NCBI RefSeq assembly: GCF_016785095.1
Contig: NZ_JAEKJB010000008.1
Location: forward strand, 744,001-808,000
Source: Alloalcanivorax marinus
GTDB lineage: Bacteria; Pseudomonadota; Gammaproteobacteria; Pseudomonadales; Alcanivoracaceae
DNA length: 64,000 nucleotides
Direction of reading: 5' to 3'
Shown: positions 51,490 to 61,618 of the stretch, piece by piece
Numbering within the stretch: position 1 is the stretch's first letter
Layout: each line of letters starts with the position of its first letter
Translations under genes and position numbers: made by a program
The notes under the pieces: model-generated
What the model was told of the DNA's origin: nothing
Database searches by the model: none
Seen by the model: only the letters and a program-made list of their open reading frames with translations

Positions 51490-51993
51490 TCAGAGGGTCC
51501 CTTGCCGCAGGGCCCGTTCGGTGTCGCGGGTCAGGGTGACGAAATCCGGTTTGGCGATCACCGCCAGCACCAGGGCATAGACGCCGTTGAGCAGGGCCAG
51601 GGCGGCGTCGGAGTGGAGAAAACTGAACGCCACGATGATGAACGCCACCGCGTCCAGCATGCCCAGCAGCACGAACATGCTGGTGTGCACCTTGGCGGCG
51701 GCCAGGGCCGAGGGATCGGTGTCCGCCTTGCGGCCGGTGAGCGGTCGGCGGGCCACCGCCTCCGGGCTCATGATGAAATTGCGCAGCGGCCGGGCCACCA
51801 GCAGGCTCAGCGCCATGGCGCCCAGGGCCAGTTGCCAGAGCATCTCCTGGGGCAGCAGCTCGCCGGCGGACTGATAGTCCGCGAACCGGATCAGCCCCCA
51901 CAACGCCACGCCGATCACCAGGGGCGCGGACAGGGTCACGAACCAGAGCAGGTTCAGGGTGCGCGCGGAGGGCAGGCGGGATTTCAATGTCAT
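51490..51993 (-). CDS. Hypothetical four-helix membrane protein
   Basis: A 167-residue protein with about four hydrophobic segments (about 12-35, 50-68, 105-125 and 128-150) and a cytoplasmic tail ending in DTERALRQGTL. It has no motif I recognise. It starts 2 nt after the polA stop and is followed by tpm, so it is translationally linked to polA. Reading frame, spacing and composition support it as real. Confidence 0.75.
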   Translation of the reverse strand: MTLKSRLPSARTLNLLWFVTLSAPLVIGVALWGLIRFADYQSAGELLPQEMLWQLALGAMALSLLVARPLRNFIMSPEAVARRPLTGRKADTDPSALAAAKVHTSMFVLLGMLDAVAFIIVAFSFLHSDAALALLNGVYALVLAVIAKPDFVTLTRDTERALRQGTL

Positions 51994-51995
51994 GG

Positions 51996-54761
51996 TCAGT
52001 GTGCCTCTTCCCAGTTATCGCCGGTGCCGGCGTCGACGGTCAGCGGCACCTTGAGGTCGGCGGCGGCTTCCATGCGTTGCTTCACTTCCTTGACCAGGGC
52101 GTCCACCTGGCTTTCCGCCACCTCGAACACCAGCTCATCGTGCACCTGCATGATCATCAGGGCGTCGAAGTCGCTGTCGGTGAGCCAGCTGTCCACCTGG
52201 ACCATGGCGCGTTTGATGATGTCGGCGGCGGAGCCCTGCATGGGCGCGTTGATGGCGGTGCGCTCGGCGGCCTGGCGGCGCTGGCCGTTGCGGCTGTTGA
52301 TTTCCGGCAGGTAGAGGCGGCGGCCGAACAGGGTTTCCACGTAGCCGTTCTCAGCGGCGTCGGCGCGGGTGTTTTCCATGTAACGTTTTACGCCGGGGTA
52401 TTTTTCGAAGTAGCGGTCGATGTATTCCTGGGCTTCGCCGCGCGGGATGCCGAGCTGGCGGGCCAGGCCGAAGGCACTCATGCCGTAGATCAGGCCGAAG
52501 TTGATGGCCTTGGCGTTGCGCCGTTCGTTGTCGCTGACGTCATCGAGATTCTTGCCCCAGACCTCGGCGGCGGTGGCGCGGTGAATGTCCAGGTTGTGTT
52601 CGAAGGCATCGAGCAGGCCCTTGTCGCCGGACAGGTGGGCCATGATGCGCAGTTCGATCTGTGAGTAGTCGCAGGCAACGATCTTGCGGCGCCCTGTTTT
52701 ATCGGAAGGGGGCGCGGAAAAGGCGAGCCGGATCTTGCGGCCTTCCTCGCTGCGCACCGGAATGTTCTGCAGGTTGGGGTCGCTGGAGGAGAGCCGGCCG
52801 GTGGCCGCCACCGCCTGATGGTAGGAGGTGTGCACGCGGCCGGTGCGGCGGTTGATCAGCTCCGGCAGCTTGTCGGTGTAGGTGTTCTTGAGCTTGGAAA
52901 CACCCCGGTATTGCATGATCACTTCCGGCAGGGCGTGGCCGTCCAGGGCCAGTTCCTGAAGCACCGCCTCGGCGGTGGACGGCGCCCCCTTGGGCGTCTT
53001 CTTGATCACCGGGATTTCCAGTTTCTGGTAGAGGATCTCGCCAAGTTGCTTGGGCGAACCCAGGTTGAATTCCTGGCCGGCGACTTCGTAGGCCTGTTCC
53101 TGCAGGTCCATCATGCGTTTGGCCAGGGACTGGCTTTGCTTGCGCAGCATGTCGGCATCCACGTAGGTACCGTTGCGTTCAATGCGGCTGAGCACCGGCA
53201 GCAGCGGCATCTCGATGTTCTCGAACACGCTTTTCAGGCCGTCGATCTCTTCCAGGCGCGGCCACAGGGTCTGGTGCAGACGCAGGGTGACGTCGGCGTC
53301 CTCGGCGGCATACTCGCCGGCTTCCTCCAGGCCCACCTGGTTGAAGGTGAGCTGCTTGGCGCCCTTGCCGGCGATCTCCTCGAAACTCACCGTCTTGTGG
53401 CCCAGGTATTTAAGCGCCAGGGAATCCATGTCATGGCGGGTGGCCACGGAATCCAGCACGTAGGATTCCAGCATGGTGTCGAATTGCACGCCGCGCAGGG
53501 TAATGCCGGCGTTGGCCAGCACGCTCATGTCGTACTTGAGGTTCTGGCCGACTTTCTTGAGGCCATCGTCTTCCAGCAGCGGCTTGAGCTTTTCGAGCAC
53601 GGTTTTTTCGTCGAGCTGTTCGGGCGCGCCGGCGTAGTCATGGCCGAACGGAATATAGGCGGCCTCGCCGGGGGCGGTGGCCACGCTGACGCCCACCAAG
53701 GCGGCGTCCATGTAGTTCAGGCTGGTGGTTTCGGTATCGAAGGCGAACAGCTCCGCCTGCTTGAGCTTGTCCAGCCAGGCGTCCAGGGCATCCTCGGTGA
53801 GCACCGTCTCATAGCCGCTTCGATCGATGCCGGCCTCGTCGTCCAGGGCCGCGTCGCCGGCGAGCCCTTCGGCGGTCGGGTCCTGCCCTTCCAGCAGCTC
53901 GGTCAACCAGCCCTTGAACTCCAGGTCGCGGTAATAACGGGCCAGTTGCCCGGTGTCCGGCTGCCGCAGCTTGAGCTCGTCCAGCCCTTCATGAAGTTCG
54001 CAATCCACCTTGATGGTGGCCAGTTCATAGGAGAGGAACGCCTGCTCGCGGTGTTCCTCGAGCTTCTTGCCCATGCTCTTGGCGCCACGGAATTCCAGCT
54101 CCGCCACCTTGTCCAGGTTGTCGTAGATGTTTTGCAGCGAGCCCAGGCCCTTGAGCAAGGCCAGGGCGGTTTTCTCGCCGACGCCGGGCACGCCGGGGAT
54201 GTTGTCCACCTTGTCGCCCATCAGCGCCAGGAAATCGATGATCAGCTCCGGGCCGATGCCGAACTTCTTCTTCACGCCCTCGACGTCGTAGAGGGCGTCG
54301 TTCATGGTGTTGATCAGGGTGACGTGGTCGTTCACCAGCTGCGCCATGTCCTTGTCGCCGGTGGAAATCAGCACCGCTTTTTGCTCGGCGCCGAACTGGC
54401 GGGCGAAGGTGCCGATCACGTCGTCCGCTTCCACCCCTTCCTCGATGATCAACGGCAGCCCCATGGCGCGAATCAGGTCATGCAGCGGCTGCACCTGCTC
54501 ACGCAGTTCATCGGGCATCGGCGGCCGGTTGGCCTTGTACTGCTCGAACAGCTCGTCGCGGAAGGTCTTGCCCTTGGCGTCGAACACCACCGCCATGTAG
54601 TCGGGCTCATAGTCCTTGATCATCTTGCGCAGCATGGCGGCCACGCCGCGCACCGCGCCGGTGGGCCGGCCGCCGGAAGTGGTCAGCGGCGGCAGGGCGT
54701 GAAAGGCACGGTACAGGTAAGAAGAACCATCGACGAGAATGATCGGTTTGGGGTCGGCCAT
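51996..54761 (-). CDS. polA: DNA polymerase I
   Basis: A 921-residue repair and replication polymerase with all three modules. The 5'-3' exonuclease (1-300; [29 protein letters not shown]) is followed by the 3'-5' exonuclease ([17 protein letters not shown] near 330). The polymerase carries motif [17 protein letters not shown], motif [15 protein letters not shown] and motif [11 protein letters not shown]. The proofreading acidic residues are present. The start at 54761 gives [14 protein letters not shown]; the longer frame to 54989 crosses a REP element and is rejected. Nearby thrB and znu genes match Pseudomonas synteny. Confidence 0.97.
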   Translation of the reverse strand: MADPKPIILVDGSSYLYRAFHALPPLTTSGGRPTGAVRGVAAMLRKMIKDYEPDYMAVVFDAKGKTFRDELFEQYKANRPPMPDELREQVQPLHDLIRAMGLPLIIEEGVEADDVIGTFARQFGAEQKAVLISTGDKDMAQLVNDHVTLINTMNDALYDVEGVKKKFGIGPELIIDFLALMGDKVDNIPGVPGVGEKTALALLKGLGSLQNIYDNLDKVAELEFRGAKSMGKKLEEHREQAFLSYELATIKVDCELHEGLDELKLRQPDTGQLARYYRDLEFKGWLTELLEGQDPTAEGLAGDAALDDEAGIDRSGYETVLTEDALDAWLDKLKQAELFAFDTETTSLNYMDAALVGVSVATAPGEAAYIPFGHDYAGAPEQLDEKTVLEKLKPLLEDDGLKKVGQNLKYDMSVLANAGITLRGVQFDTMLESYVLDSVATRHDMDSLALKYLGHKTVSFEEIAGKGAKQLTFNQVGLEEAGEYAAEDADVTLRLHQTLWPRLEEIDGLKSVFENIEMPLLPVLSRIERNGTYVDADMLRKQSQSLAKRMMDLQEQAYEVAGQEFNLGSPKQLGEILYQKLEIPVIKKTPKGAPSTAEAVLQELALDGHALPEVIMQYRGVSKLKNTYTDKLPELINRRTGRVHTSYHQAVAATGRLSSSDPNLQNIPVRSEEGRKIRLAFSAPPSDKTGRRKIVACDYSQIELRIMAHLSGDKGLLDAFEHNLDIHRATAAEVWGKNLDDVSDNERRNAKAINFGLIYGMSAFGLARQLGIPRGEAQEYIDRYFEKYPGVKRYMENTRADAAENGYVETLFGRRLYLPEINSRNGQRRQAAERTAINAPMQGSAADIIKRAMVQVDSWLTDSDFDALMIMQVHDELVFEVAESQVDALVKEVKQRMEAAADLKVPLTVDAGTGDNWEEAH

Positions 54762-54842
54762 GGGGGTCCTTGGTCGGGCAAATTCGGAAAGCCACAGTGT
54801 AGCGCCACCAAGGTCCCGGGTCAGGGTCGGGGTGCGGATATC

Positions 54843-54868
54843 GTAGGAGCGGCTGAAGCCGCTCCTAC
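54843..54868. repeat. REP element (single hairpin)
   Basis: GTAGGAGCGGCTGAAGCC runs straight into its inverted copy GGCTTCAGC... ending GCTCCTAC, giving a perfect palindrome with a tiny loop. It overlaps the last codon region of the esterase gene, whose TAG stop (54865-54867) is supplied by the repeat itself, and separates that gene from polA. Confidence 0.9.
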
Positions 54869-55911
54869 AGCCGTTCGCGGGCGTGGGCGAGGATCTCGTC
54901 CACCGCCCGGCGAGCCGCGGGCAGCGCGCCGCCCATGGTGATGAAACCGTGCACCAGTTTCGGGTAGTCCAGGTTGACCACCGGCACACCCGCTTCGCGC
55001 AGCCGTTCGCCGTAGGCCAGGCCCTCGTCGCGCAGGGGATCGGTGGCGGTGATCAGGAGGGTGTCCGGGTGGCCGGCCAGGTCCGGGTTACGCAGGGGCG
55101 AGACGCGGAAGTCCTCCACCAGGCTTTCGTCCTGGACGTAGTGATTGTGGAACCAGTCGATCATGTCCCGGTCGAGACCGCCCTGGCCGCCGCCGAGCAC
55201 GGTGGCGGAGGGCATCCGGTTCTCGCCGTCGGTTTTCGGATACACCGCCACCACCAGCTTCGGTGCCGGCAGGCCTTGCAGCGGCGCCTGCTGGGCGACC
55301 ACCACGCTCAGGTTGCCACCGGCGCTGTCGCCCATCACCGCCATGCGGTCCGGGTCGATGCCCAGGTCGCGGGCCTGCCCGGTGAGCCAGCGCCAGGCGG
55401 CGACGGCGTCATCGGCGGCGGTGGGCGCCGGATGTTCCGGGGCCAGCCGGTAATCCACGTTGAGCACCACCGCGCCGGTAGCGTTGGCGATATGACGGCA
55501 CAACCGGTCGTATTCCCGGGCGCTGCCGATGGTGAAGCCGCCACCGTGGCAGAACAGGATCGCCGGAGCGCCGTTCGCCGGGGCCGGCCCGCCCCGTTCC
55601 TTGGGCCGGTACAGGCGCACCAGGATGGTGCCGCCCGCCACCGGCACCTGGATGTCACGCGCCTCGGCCACCGCTTCCTCGGGTACGTCGAGCATGCCGA
55701 TCATCTGCCCGTACAGGGCGCGCCCCTTGGGCAGAGGCAGTTCATGGAAGCCCTTGCGGCCATCGGCGAGGGCCAGCAGCAGGCGCAGACGCGGGTCCAG
55801 GGTGGAGCGATCGACTTTCTCCACCAGGCCGGCCAGGCGACCCGCGACGGGGGCGGGCAGGGCCATCATTGCGCGCACCGAGGTACGTTCTATCTTCTCT
55901 TGCAGGGACAT
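54865..55911 (-). CDS. Alpha/beta hydrolase, HSL/esterase family
   Basis: A 348-residue serine hydrolase of the hormone-sensitive-lipase family: HGGG oxyanion motif in [13 protein letters not shown], nucleophile elbow [11 protein letters not shown], and a late LVHGF supplying the catalytic His, with Asp in [10 protein letters not shown]. It hydrolyses short acyl esters; the physiological substrate is unknown. Its stop codon lies inside a REP element. It is divergent from thrB with about 107 bp between the two starts. Confidence 0.92.
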   Translation of the reverse strand: MSLQEKIERTSVRAMMALPAPVAGRLAGLVEKVDRSTLDPRLRLLLALADGRKGFHELPLPKGRALYGQMIGMLDVPEEAVAEARDIQVPVAGGTILVRLYRPKERGGPAPANGAPAILFCHGGGFTIGSAREYDRLCRHIANATGAVVLNVDYRLAPEHPAPTAADDAVAAWRWLTGQARDLGIDPDRMAVMGDSAGGNLSVVVAQQAPLQGLPAPKLVVAVYPKTDGENRMPSATVLGGGQGGLDRDMIDWFHNHYVQDESLVEDFRVSPLRNPDLAGHPDTLLITATDPLRDEGLAYGERLREAGVPVVNLDYPKLVHGFITMGGALPAARRAVDEILAHARERL

Positions 55912-56018
55912 GGTGCTCCTCGAAAAACGGGCCTGTTCACGGAATGTCCGGGGTTATACCATCGCCGGAGGTACTGGGCCCGGTCATCCCCGGCCTTTTT
56001 TCTCTCCAGGATCAATTG

Positions 56019-56942
56019 ATGTCCGTTTACACCCGTCTCGACGACGATGCGCTGGCTTCGCTGCTGGCCGCCTATGACCTGCGCCTGGAGGCCGCCGAGG
56101 CGGCCCGCCACGGCATCGAGAACAGCACCTGGCTGATCGATGCCCGGGACGGCCTCGATCGCGACCGGCCGGTGGTGCTCACCGTGTTCGAGCGCTTCGA
56201 CGCCGACACCCTGCGCCCTTATCTGGATCTGCTCACCGCCCTGGCGGAAGCCCGGCTGCCGGTGCCGGCACCGTTGGCGGACCGGGCCGGCAAGGTGCTG
56301 CGCCGGGTGGCGGACAAACCCGCCGTGCTGGTGCCGCGCCTGCCCGGCGCCCATTGTTTCCAGCCGGAAGCGGAGCATTGCCGCCAGCTGGGCGCCCTGC
56401 TGGCCGACCTGCACCGCCAACCCGCCGAGCCCGCCCGGGCGCTGCCCGACGAGCGCGAGCGGCTGGCGGAGTTCGCCCGCCATCTGTGCCGCCTGAACGA
56501 CGGCGACCAGCGCCACGCGGAGCAAGTACTGGCACGCTGGCGGGACATCAAGCCCGGCGACACCCTGGTGCACGCCGACCTGTTCCGCGACAACGCCCTG
56601 TTCGACCGCCAGGGCCGGCTTACCGGTGTGCTGGATTTCTACAACGCCTGCCTGGAACGGCCGGAGTACGATCTGGCGGTGGCGCTCAACGACTGGGCGG
56701 TGGCCGCCGAAGGCCGCCCGGTACCGCGCCGCGAAGCGGCGTTGCTGGCAGGCTACCGGGATGCCGGCGGCGACTGGGACGCCGAGGTGCTGAACCTGGC
56801 CATGGCGGTGGCGGCGCTGCGCTTCTGGTTGTCACGGCTGGTCGGCCCGGTGTCCGACGAGGCCCAGGGCCAGGGCAGCAAGGACCCGGCGGAGTTCGCG
56901 CGCATTTTCGGCTACCGGTTCGACGCGCTGGGCGAGCTGTAA
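56019..56942 (+). CDS. thrB: Homoserine kinase, ThrB type II (APH fold)
   Basis: A 307-residue kinase of the aminoglycoside-phosphotransferase fold that phosphorylates homoserine for threonine synthesis. The catalytic loop is TLVHADLFRDNALFD, the Mg-binding region is LTGVLDFYNACLERPEYDLA, and the N-terminal lobe begins MSVYTRLDDDALASLL with IENSTWLIDA. The ATG at 56019 fits the family start. It is placed between polA and znu genes as in Pseudomonas. Confidence 0.93.
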   Translation: MSVYTRLDDDALASLLAAYDLRLEAAEAARHGIENSTWLIDARDGLDRDRPVVLTVFERFDADTLRPYLDLLTALAEARLPVPAPLADRAGKVLRRVADKPAVLVPRLPGAHCFQPEAEHCRQLGALLADLHRQPAEPARALPDERERLAEFARHLCRLNDGDQRHAEQVLARWRDIKPGDTLVHADLFRDNALFDRQGRLTGVLDFYNACLERPEYDLAVALNDWAVAAEGRPVPRREAALLAGYRDAGGDWDAEVLNLAMAVAALRFWLSRLVGPVSDEAQGQGSKDPAEFARIFGYRFDALGEL

Positions 56943-56952
56943 AGCAACGCGG

Positions 56953-58086
56953 TTAACGGCCCGGGCCGGTCAGAATCAGATGGTTGAGATGGGCGAGCCA
57001 GTCCGCCTCCCGCCATAACCAATCGTTGTGCGGCGCCGCCAGGCTGGTGGGGGTGAGCGCGCCGACGCCGCCGGCCACCGCCTGGGCCACCACGGTTTCG
57101 GTGAAGCCCGCCCAGCGCCGGGGCAGACGGCCCGGGTCGCCCGGAGAAGTCAGCCAGCCCTCGCCGAGCACCGGCTGCAGCCGCCGCACCCGGGCGAACG
57201 CCAGCCTGCGGTTAAGTTGCTCCTGAAGGCGACCGCGCCAGTGATCACCGCTGACATCCAACAGCGCGCCACGCAGCGGACCGGCCAGGCGCCGGCTAAG
57301 GACGCCGGGCACGGGCAGATCGGCGCCGGTGGCCAGACGGAAGCGCGGATCGTCGTCCAGCCACAATCCCAGATCGAGGAAATCCAGTTCACTGGTGTCC
57401 AACTGCCGCAGGTGCTCGCTGTCGGCGGCGGCGGCACTGAGCCCGAAACGAATCTCCGGGAAGTGGGCGCGCAGAGCCCGCGGCACCTCCAGCAGGTATC
57501 GCTCCACCCCGGCCTCCTGATCGCGGCTCCAGCGTTCCGGCAACGATCGTTGGCCGGACTGGCCAAACAGGCGACGAACCGGACCGTGACTCCAGGGAGG
57601 AAAGGGAAAATGGTGGCAGAAATCCACCGCCACCACGGTATCCAGGTGCCCCCATTGGCGAATCAGATCCAGGGTTTCCACCCAGACGTCGACGAAATCA
57701 CCGGGCCGCCTCACGAAGGAGCGCCGGGCGCGGCTGTCGGGCAGGAAAAAGCCGCTCAACCAGAGTTTCAGATCGCGCTCGGCGGCGGCATCGAGCAGGC
57801 GCCGGAACGCCTTGCGGATGGGCACGGTGACGGCGCCACCGGGCAAACCGCGCCGCCGGTCCGGCTCGGCCAGAATCTCGCAGTGGTCCAGATGAACGCT
57901 ATTGGCCGGCGTGGCCAGCAGATGGGGGTAGGGGTCCAGCCGCACGGCGTTGAAGCCGCGCGCCACCACGTCATCCAGGCGTGCCTCAACGGCGCCCGGC
58001 ACCGCACCGTAGGCGGGACCCAGCGGCCAGGCGTAATCCCAGCATGTGATGGCGAGACGCCCGGTCTCTCCCTGCCGCTGCCCCAT
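56953..58086 (-). CDS. Cellulase-like TIM-barrel protein
   Basis: A 377-residue protein whose start (ITCWDYAWPLG then DDVVARGFNAVRLDPYPHLLA) and TWO-barrel-like repeats (LWLSGFFLPDSR, VVAVDFCHHFPFPPW, LDFLDLGLWLD, GLSAAAADSEH) resemble cellulase-like (beta/alpha)8 proteins. Carboxylates that could be catalytic are VVAVDF and QPVLGEGWLT. No signal peptide, so it acts in the cytoplasm if it is an enzyme. Sugar specificity is unknown. It is convergent with thrB. Confidence 0.6.
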   Translation of the reverse strand: MGQRQGETGRLAITCWDYAWPLGPAYGAVPGAVEARLDDVVARGFNAVRLDPYPHLLATPANSVHLDHCEILAEPDRRRGLPGGAVTVPIRKAFRRLLDAAAERDLKLWLSGFFLPDSRARRSFVRRPGDFVDVWVETLDLIRQWGHLDTVVAVDFCHHFPFPPWSHGPVRRLFGQSGQRSLPERWSRDQEAGVERYLLEVPRALRAHFPEIRFGLSAAAADSEHLRQLDTSELDFLDLGLWLDDDPRFRLATGADLPVPGVLSRRLAGPLRGALLDVSGDHWRGRLQEQLNRRLAFARVRRLQPVLGEGWLTSPGDPGRLPRRWAGFTETVVAQAVAGGVGALTPTSLAAPHNDWLWREADWLAHLNHLILTGPGR

Positions 58087-58177
58087 GTAGTCACCTCAAC
58101 CCAAGAAACGGTTCAGGATAACGGTTTCGGGCGCCGGCTCAATGGGCGCCGTTGGCCGAAGGGCGGCGGAACCCGGT

Positions 58178-59047
58178 TCAGGGTGCCAGACAGCGCTGGA
58201 AGCCGGCGGCCACCACGCCATCCAGCCAGGCACCATACCCGGAGCCGGGGTGGTCGCGACCCAGCGGGTCCAGGTCCACGCGCCGGCAGTCCGGACACAG
58301 CCGGGCCAGCATCTCGCGCTGGGCCTCGGGCTCAGCGATGGCGCAACGCACCTGCTGCGTCTTGACCTGATCCGCCAGGGCCACGAAGCGGCGGCTGCCG
58401 GGGCCGGCGCCGAGCTGTTCGCTGACGGTGACCGGCTCACGCAGGCCCAGGCGATGCTGAAAATAGCCCCAGGGATTGTGGAAACTGAGCCAGGCGCGCC
58501 CGGCCTGCGGCGCCAGCCGGGCTCGGGCCACCTCGGTGGCGCGCTCCAGGCCGGCCAGGAACGCCGCCGGTTGCCCTTCCGGCAGGCCGTCGGGGTCCCG
58601 TTCCGCCAGCCCCCGGGCCAGCGCCGCCATGTTGGCCGGGTCCAGCCACAGGTGCGGGTCCAGACGTGCCATGTGGTCGTGGCCGTGATCATCAGCGCCA
58701 TGATCCTCGTCACCGTGGTCGTGGCCGCCCTGGCGTCGGGTCACGCCGGCCAGCGACAGCAGCGCCACCGAGGGCCCCTCGCGGCGCGCCATCAGATCCG
58801 CTACCGCCGGCTCCGCCTCGGCGCCCAACCAGACCACCAGGTCGGCCCGGCGCAACGTCAGCATCTGACGCGGCGAAAGCATCGGGTTATGCGGGCTCTG
58901 GTTGGGGGCGAGCAGGGTTTCCACCTGGGCGCTGTCGCCGTACAGATCCCGCAGCACCATGGCCACGGGTTCGACACTGGCCACCAGGGTGCGGGCGGAA
59001 AGGGGCGCGCTGAGAATCAGCAGCAGGGCAATGATGGAATAACGCAT
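58178..59047 (-). CDS. znuA: Zinc ABC transporter substrate-binding protein ZnuA
   Basis: A 289-residue periplasmic protein: signal peptide (ending APLSART, about residue 19), ligand segment VEPVAMVLRDL and a His in NQSPHNPMLSP. The metal-gathering loop is His/Asp-rich (GGHDHGDEDHGADDHGHDHM), followed by LDPHLWLDPANM and the late GRDHPGSGYGAWL. It delivers zinc to ZnuBC. AGGAAG lies 5 nt before the ATG at 59047. It is divergent from znuCB around a Zur-like box. Confidence 0.94.
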   Translation of the reverse strand: MRYSIIALLLILSAPLSARTLVASVEPVAMVLRDLYGDSAQVETLLAPNQSPHNPMLSPRQMLTLRRADLVVWLGAEAEPAVADLMARREGPSVALLSLAGVTRRQGGHDHGDEDHGADDHGHDHMARLDPHLWLDPANMAALARGLAERDPDGLPEGQPAAFLAGLERATEVARARLAPQAGRAWLSFHNPWGYFQHRLGLREPVTVSEQLGAGPGSRRFVALADQVKTQQVRCAIAEPEAQREMLARLCPDCRRVDLDPLGRDHPGSGYGAWLDGVVAAGFQRCLAP

Positions 59048-59093
59048 GAACACTTCCTGCAAGCCGCGTGGAGACGGCGGGCGTTTGACGAAT

Positions 59094-59113
59094 GAAATAG
59101 TATATCATTACCT
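59094..59113. promoter_or_regulatory. Zur-box-like operator between znuA and znuCB
   Basis: GAAATAGTATATCATTACC resembles the Zur consensus GAAATGTTATANTATAACATTTC, with the left half closely matched and an A/T core. It is the AT-rich centre of the 93-bp divergent region, so zinc-loaded Zur would silence both directions. No zur gene is next to it, unlike Pseudomonas where zur lies in the locus. Confidence 0.65.
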
Positions 59114-59140
59114 CTTTGGCCTGGCCGGAACTTCGTTGTT

Positions 59141-59941
59141 ATGACCCAAGCACTGGTCACCGTGGAAGACGCCGCCCTTACCCTGGGCGGCCAGGCGGTG
59201 CTGGAAAACGTCTCCCTGACCCTGGAACCGGGGCGCATCACCACTCTGATCGGCCCCAACGGCGCCGGCAAAAGCACCCTTGCGCGGCTGGTGCTGGGCC
59301 TGGCGAGCCCCGACCGGGGCCGGGTAATACGCCGCCCGGGGCTGACCCTGGGCTATATGCCCCAGCATCTGCGCGTGGACGAAAGCCTGCCGCTCACCGT
59401 GGACCGCTTCCTGTGGCTGGCGGCGCCGGGCCATACCCGGGCCCGCCGCGATGCCTTGCAGCGTACCGGCGTGGCCCACCTGCGCCGGCGCGCGGTGCGC
59501 CAGCTCTCCGGCGGCGAGATGCAACGGGTGCTGCTGGCCCGGGCATTGCTGCGCAAACCGGACCTGCTGGTGCTGGACGAGCCCGCCCAGGGCGTGGACG
59601 TGGCTGGCCAGGATGCCCTCTACGGCCTGCTCGGCCAGGTCCGCGACGAAACCGGCTGCGGTATCCTGCTGATTTCCCATGACCTGCATCTGGTAATGGC
59701 GCGTACCGACGAAGTGGTGTGTCTGCACCACCATGTGTGCTGCTCGGGCACGCCGGAGGCGGTAAGCCGGGACCCGGCCTATCAGCGCCTTTTCGGCACC
59801 CATGGCATGGCCAACCTGGCCCTTTACACCCACCACCATGATCACGACCACGATCTCAGTGGCGACGTGCACGGCGGCGAGCATCATCACGGCGCCCATG
59901 ACCATGGCGCGAGCCATGATGGGGGGCACCACCATGATTGA
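59141..59941 (+). CDS. znuC: Zinc ABC transporter ATP-binding protein ZnuC
   Basis: A 266-residue ATPase with Walker [10 protein letters not shown], signature LSGGEMQRV, Walker [13 protein letters not shown] and H-loop LISHDLHLV. The C-terminus is an unusual His-rich tail ([20 protein letters not shown]... about 235-266) that may sense or store zinc in the cytoplasm. The start has no strong ribosome site, only GGAA 12 nt upstream. It overlaps znuB by 8 nt. Confidence 0.94.
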   Translation: MTQALVTVEDAALTLGGQAVLENVSLTLEPGRITTLIGPNGAGKSTLARLVLGLASPDRGRVIRRPGLTLGYMPQHLRVDESLPLTVDRFLWLAAPGHTRARRDALQRTGVAHLRRRAVRQLSGGEMQRVLLARALLRKPDLLVLDEPAQGVDVAGQDALYGLLGQVRDETGCGILLISHDLHLVMARTDEVVCLHHHVCCSGTPEAVSRDPAYQRLFGTHGMANLALYTHHHDHDHDLSGDVHGGEHHHGAHDHGASHDGGHHHD

Positions 59942-60719
59942 GCTTCTCGCCCCGGCCCTGCTGGCCGGGCTGGCGGTGGCCCTGGTGGCCGGTCCCATGG
60001 GCGCCTTCGTAGTGTGGCGGCGGATGGCGTTCTTCGGCGACACCATGGCCAACAGCGCCCTGCTCGGCGCCGCCCTGGCCCTGGCCTTGCAGGTCAATCT
60101 TTACCTGGCGGTGATCGCCACCTGCCTGGTGGTGGCGGTGGCCCTGGTGGGCCTGCAGCGCCAGCGGCAGATCGCCGACGATACCCTGCTGGGCATCGTT
60201 GCCCACATCACCCTGGCCCTGGGCATCATCGCCCTGAGCCTGCAGGACAGCGTGCAGGTGGACCTGTTCGCCTACCTGTTCGGCGACCTGCTGGCGGTGG
60301 ACTGGCGCGACGTGGTGGTGTTGTGGGCCGGCGCCGCGGTGATCCTCGCGCTGCTGGCGTGGCGCTGGCGGGCATTGCTGAGCATCACCGTCAACGAGGA
60401 TCTGGCCCGGGTGGAAGGCGTGGCCGTGCCGGCCACCCGCCTGCTGTTGATGCTGCTGCTGGCGCTGCTGATCACCGGCGCCATCCGCACCGTGGGCGTG
60501 CTGCTGATCACCTCCCTGCTGGTGATGCCCGCCGCCGGCGCCCGCCGGCTGGCGCGTACCCCGGAGCAGATGGCCGGCTTCGCCAGCCTGATCGGCCTGG
60601 TGTCGGTGATGCTGGGGCTGACCCTGAGCTGGCACGCGGACACGCCGGTGGGCCCCTCCATCGTGGTGGCCGCGGCGGTGCTGTTCGGCCTGACCCTGCT
60701 GCGCCGCCCCACCTCCTAG
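59934..60719 (+). CDS. znuB: Zinc ABC transporter permease ZnuB
   Basis: A 261-residue inner-membrane permease with about eight helices and family motifs [24 protein letters not shown] and [22 protein letters not shown]. The ATG at 59934 ([12 protein letters not shown]) fits; the longer frame from 59802 lies inside znuC and its His-tail region. It forms the channel for ZnuA-delivered zinc. Confidence 0.94.
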   Translation: MIELLAPALLAGLAVALVAGPMGAFVVWRRMAFFGDTMANSALLGAALALALQVNLYLAVIATCLVVAVALVGLQRQRQIADDTLLGIVAHITLALGIIALSLQDSVQVDLFAYLFGDLLAVDWRDVVVLWAGAAVILALLAWRWRALLSITVNEDLARVEGVAVPATRLLLMLLLALLITGAIRTVGVLLITSLLVMPAAGARRLARTPEQMAGFASLIGLVSVMLGLTLSWHADTPVGPSIVVAAAVLFGLTLLRRPTS

Positions 60720-60799
60720 CGCTTTTCAACCCGCTTTCCCTCCCGGACCCATGGCGGCTCCGCCGCCACAGGGGGTCGATCCACGTCCTTTCGCCCAAA

Positions 60800-60811
60800 A
60801 TCGTATACGAT
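60800..60811 (+). promoter_or_regulatory. Palindromic operator ATCGTATACGAT before the FAH/deacetylase operon
   Basis: A perfect 12-bp palindrome followed by TTAATCG and then TTGACA (-35-like, about 60820), so it overlaps the promoter of the gene at 60904. The form (T-n-GTATAC-n-A) is like operators of GntR/FadR-type regulators. A near-identical CGTATACAATTTACG stretch lies at 62704. No regulator gene is in the window. Confidence 0.6.
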
Positions 60812-60903
60812 TAATCGTTTGACAAATATTATCGTATTTTAATAGCCTGCTTTTGACGTGGATTTTGTGCTGATTCACCCCCAGGCCAGACAATGGAGCC
60901 AAT

Positions 60904-61617
60904 GTGACCCAATCCGAAGGCAGTTTCTTTGCCCTGCCCCAACCCTCCCTGCCCGTATCCGGCGACCGGCGCCGCTTCCCGGTGCGCCGCATTTACTGCG
61001 TCGGCCGCAATTACGTGGCCCACATTCGAGAGATGGAAGAAGGCGACGAACGCGATCCGCCGTTCTTTTTCCAGAAGCCCACCGACGCCATCGTCACCGA
61101 CGGCGCCGCCATTCCCTACCCCCAGGACACCCAGGACTTTCAGCATGAGGTGGAGCTGGTGGTGGCGATTGGCGGCGGCGGCCGGGATCTGAGCCGGGAG
61201 CAGGCTCTCGACCAGGTGTTCGGCTATGCCGTCGGCCTGGACATGACCCGGCGGGATCGTCAGTTCGAGGCACGGGATATGCGGCGCCCCTGGGAAATGG
61301 GCAAATCATTCGATCACTCGGCCCCCTGCGGCACCTTGCGCCCCGCCGCCGAGGGGCATGTGCTTTCCGGTGCCATCTCCGTCGAGGTGAACGGCGAGCC
61401 GCGCCAAGCCGGTGAGCTGGAGCTGATGATCTGGAACGTGGACGAAATCATCGCCAATTTGTCCACCCAGTATGAACTCAAGCCTGGTGATCTGATCTTC
61501 ACCGGCACGCCGGCCGGCGTCGCCGCGGTGTCCCCCGGCGACCAGCTGGTGGCCCGCATCGATGGCCTCGAAGACCTGCACGTACGCATCGACCCGCCTC
61601 TCAGCCAAGGAGCCTGA
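60904..61617 (+). CDS. Fumarylacetoacetate hydrolase (FAH) family protein
   Basis: A 237-residue enzyme with FAH-fold hallmarks: IYCVGRNYVAHIREM, FFQKPTDAIV, metal ligands in DFQHEVELVVAIG (two Glu) and in YAVGLDMTRRDRQ (Asp), Lys in WEMGKSFDHSAP and PGDLIFTGTPAGVAAV. Family members cleave C-C bonds or isomerise 2-oxo acid dienes; the substrate is unknown. The start is a GTG at 60904 with a weak ribosome site. It overlaps nothing and is followed 1 nt later by a deacetylase-fold gene. Confidence 0.88.
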   Translation: MTQSEGSFFALPQPSLPVSGDRRRFPVRRIYCVGRNYVAHIREMEEGDERDPPFFFQKPTDAIVTDGAAIPYPQDTQDFQHEVELVVAIGGGGRDLSREQALDQVFGYAVGLDMTRRDRQFEARDMRRPWEMGKSFDHSAPCGTLRPAAEGHVLSGAISVEVNGEPRQAGELELMIWNVDEIIANLSTQYELKPGDLIFTGTPAGVAAVSPGDQLVARIDGLEDLHVRIDPPLSQGA

Positions 61618-61618
61618 C

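Noticed and set aside
52818..54941. A 707-codon plus-strand open frame opposite polA
   Set aside because: Antisense shadow of DNA polymerase I, whose catalytic motifs are all present on the minus strand.
54762..54989. N-terminal extension of polA
   Set aside because: The in-frame extension would translate a REP element and has no ribosome site; [14 protein letters not shown] is the normal family start.
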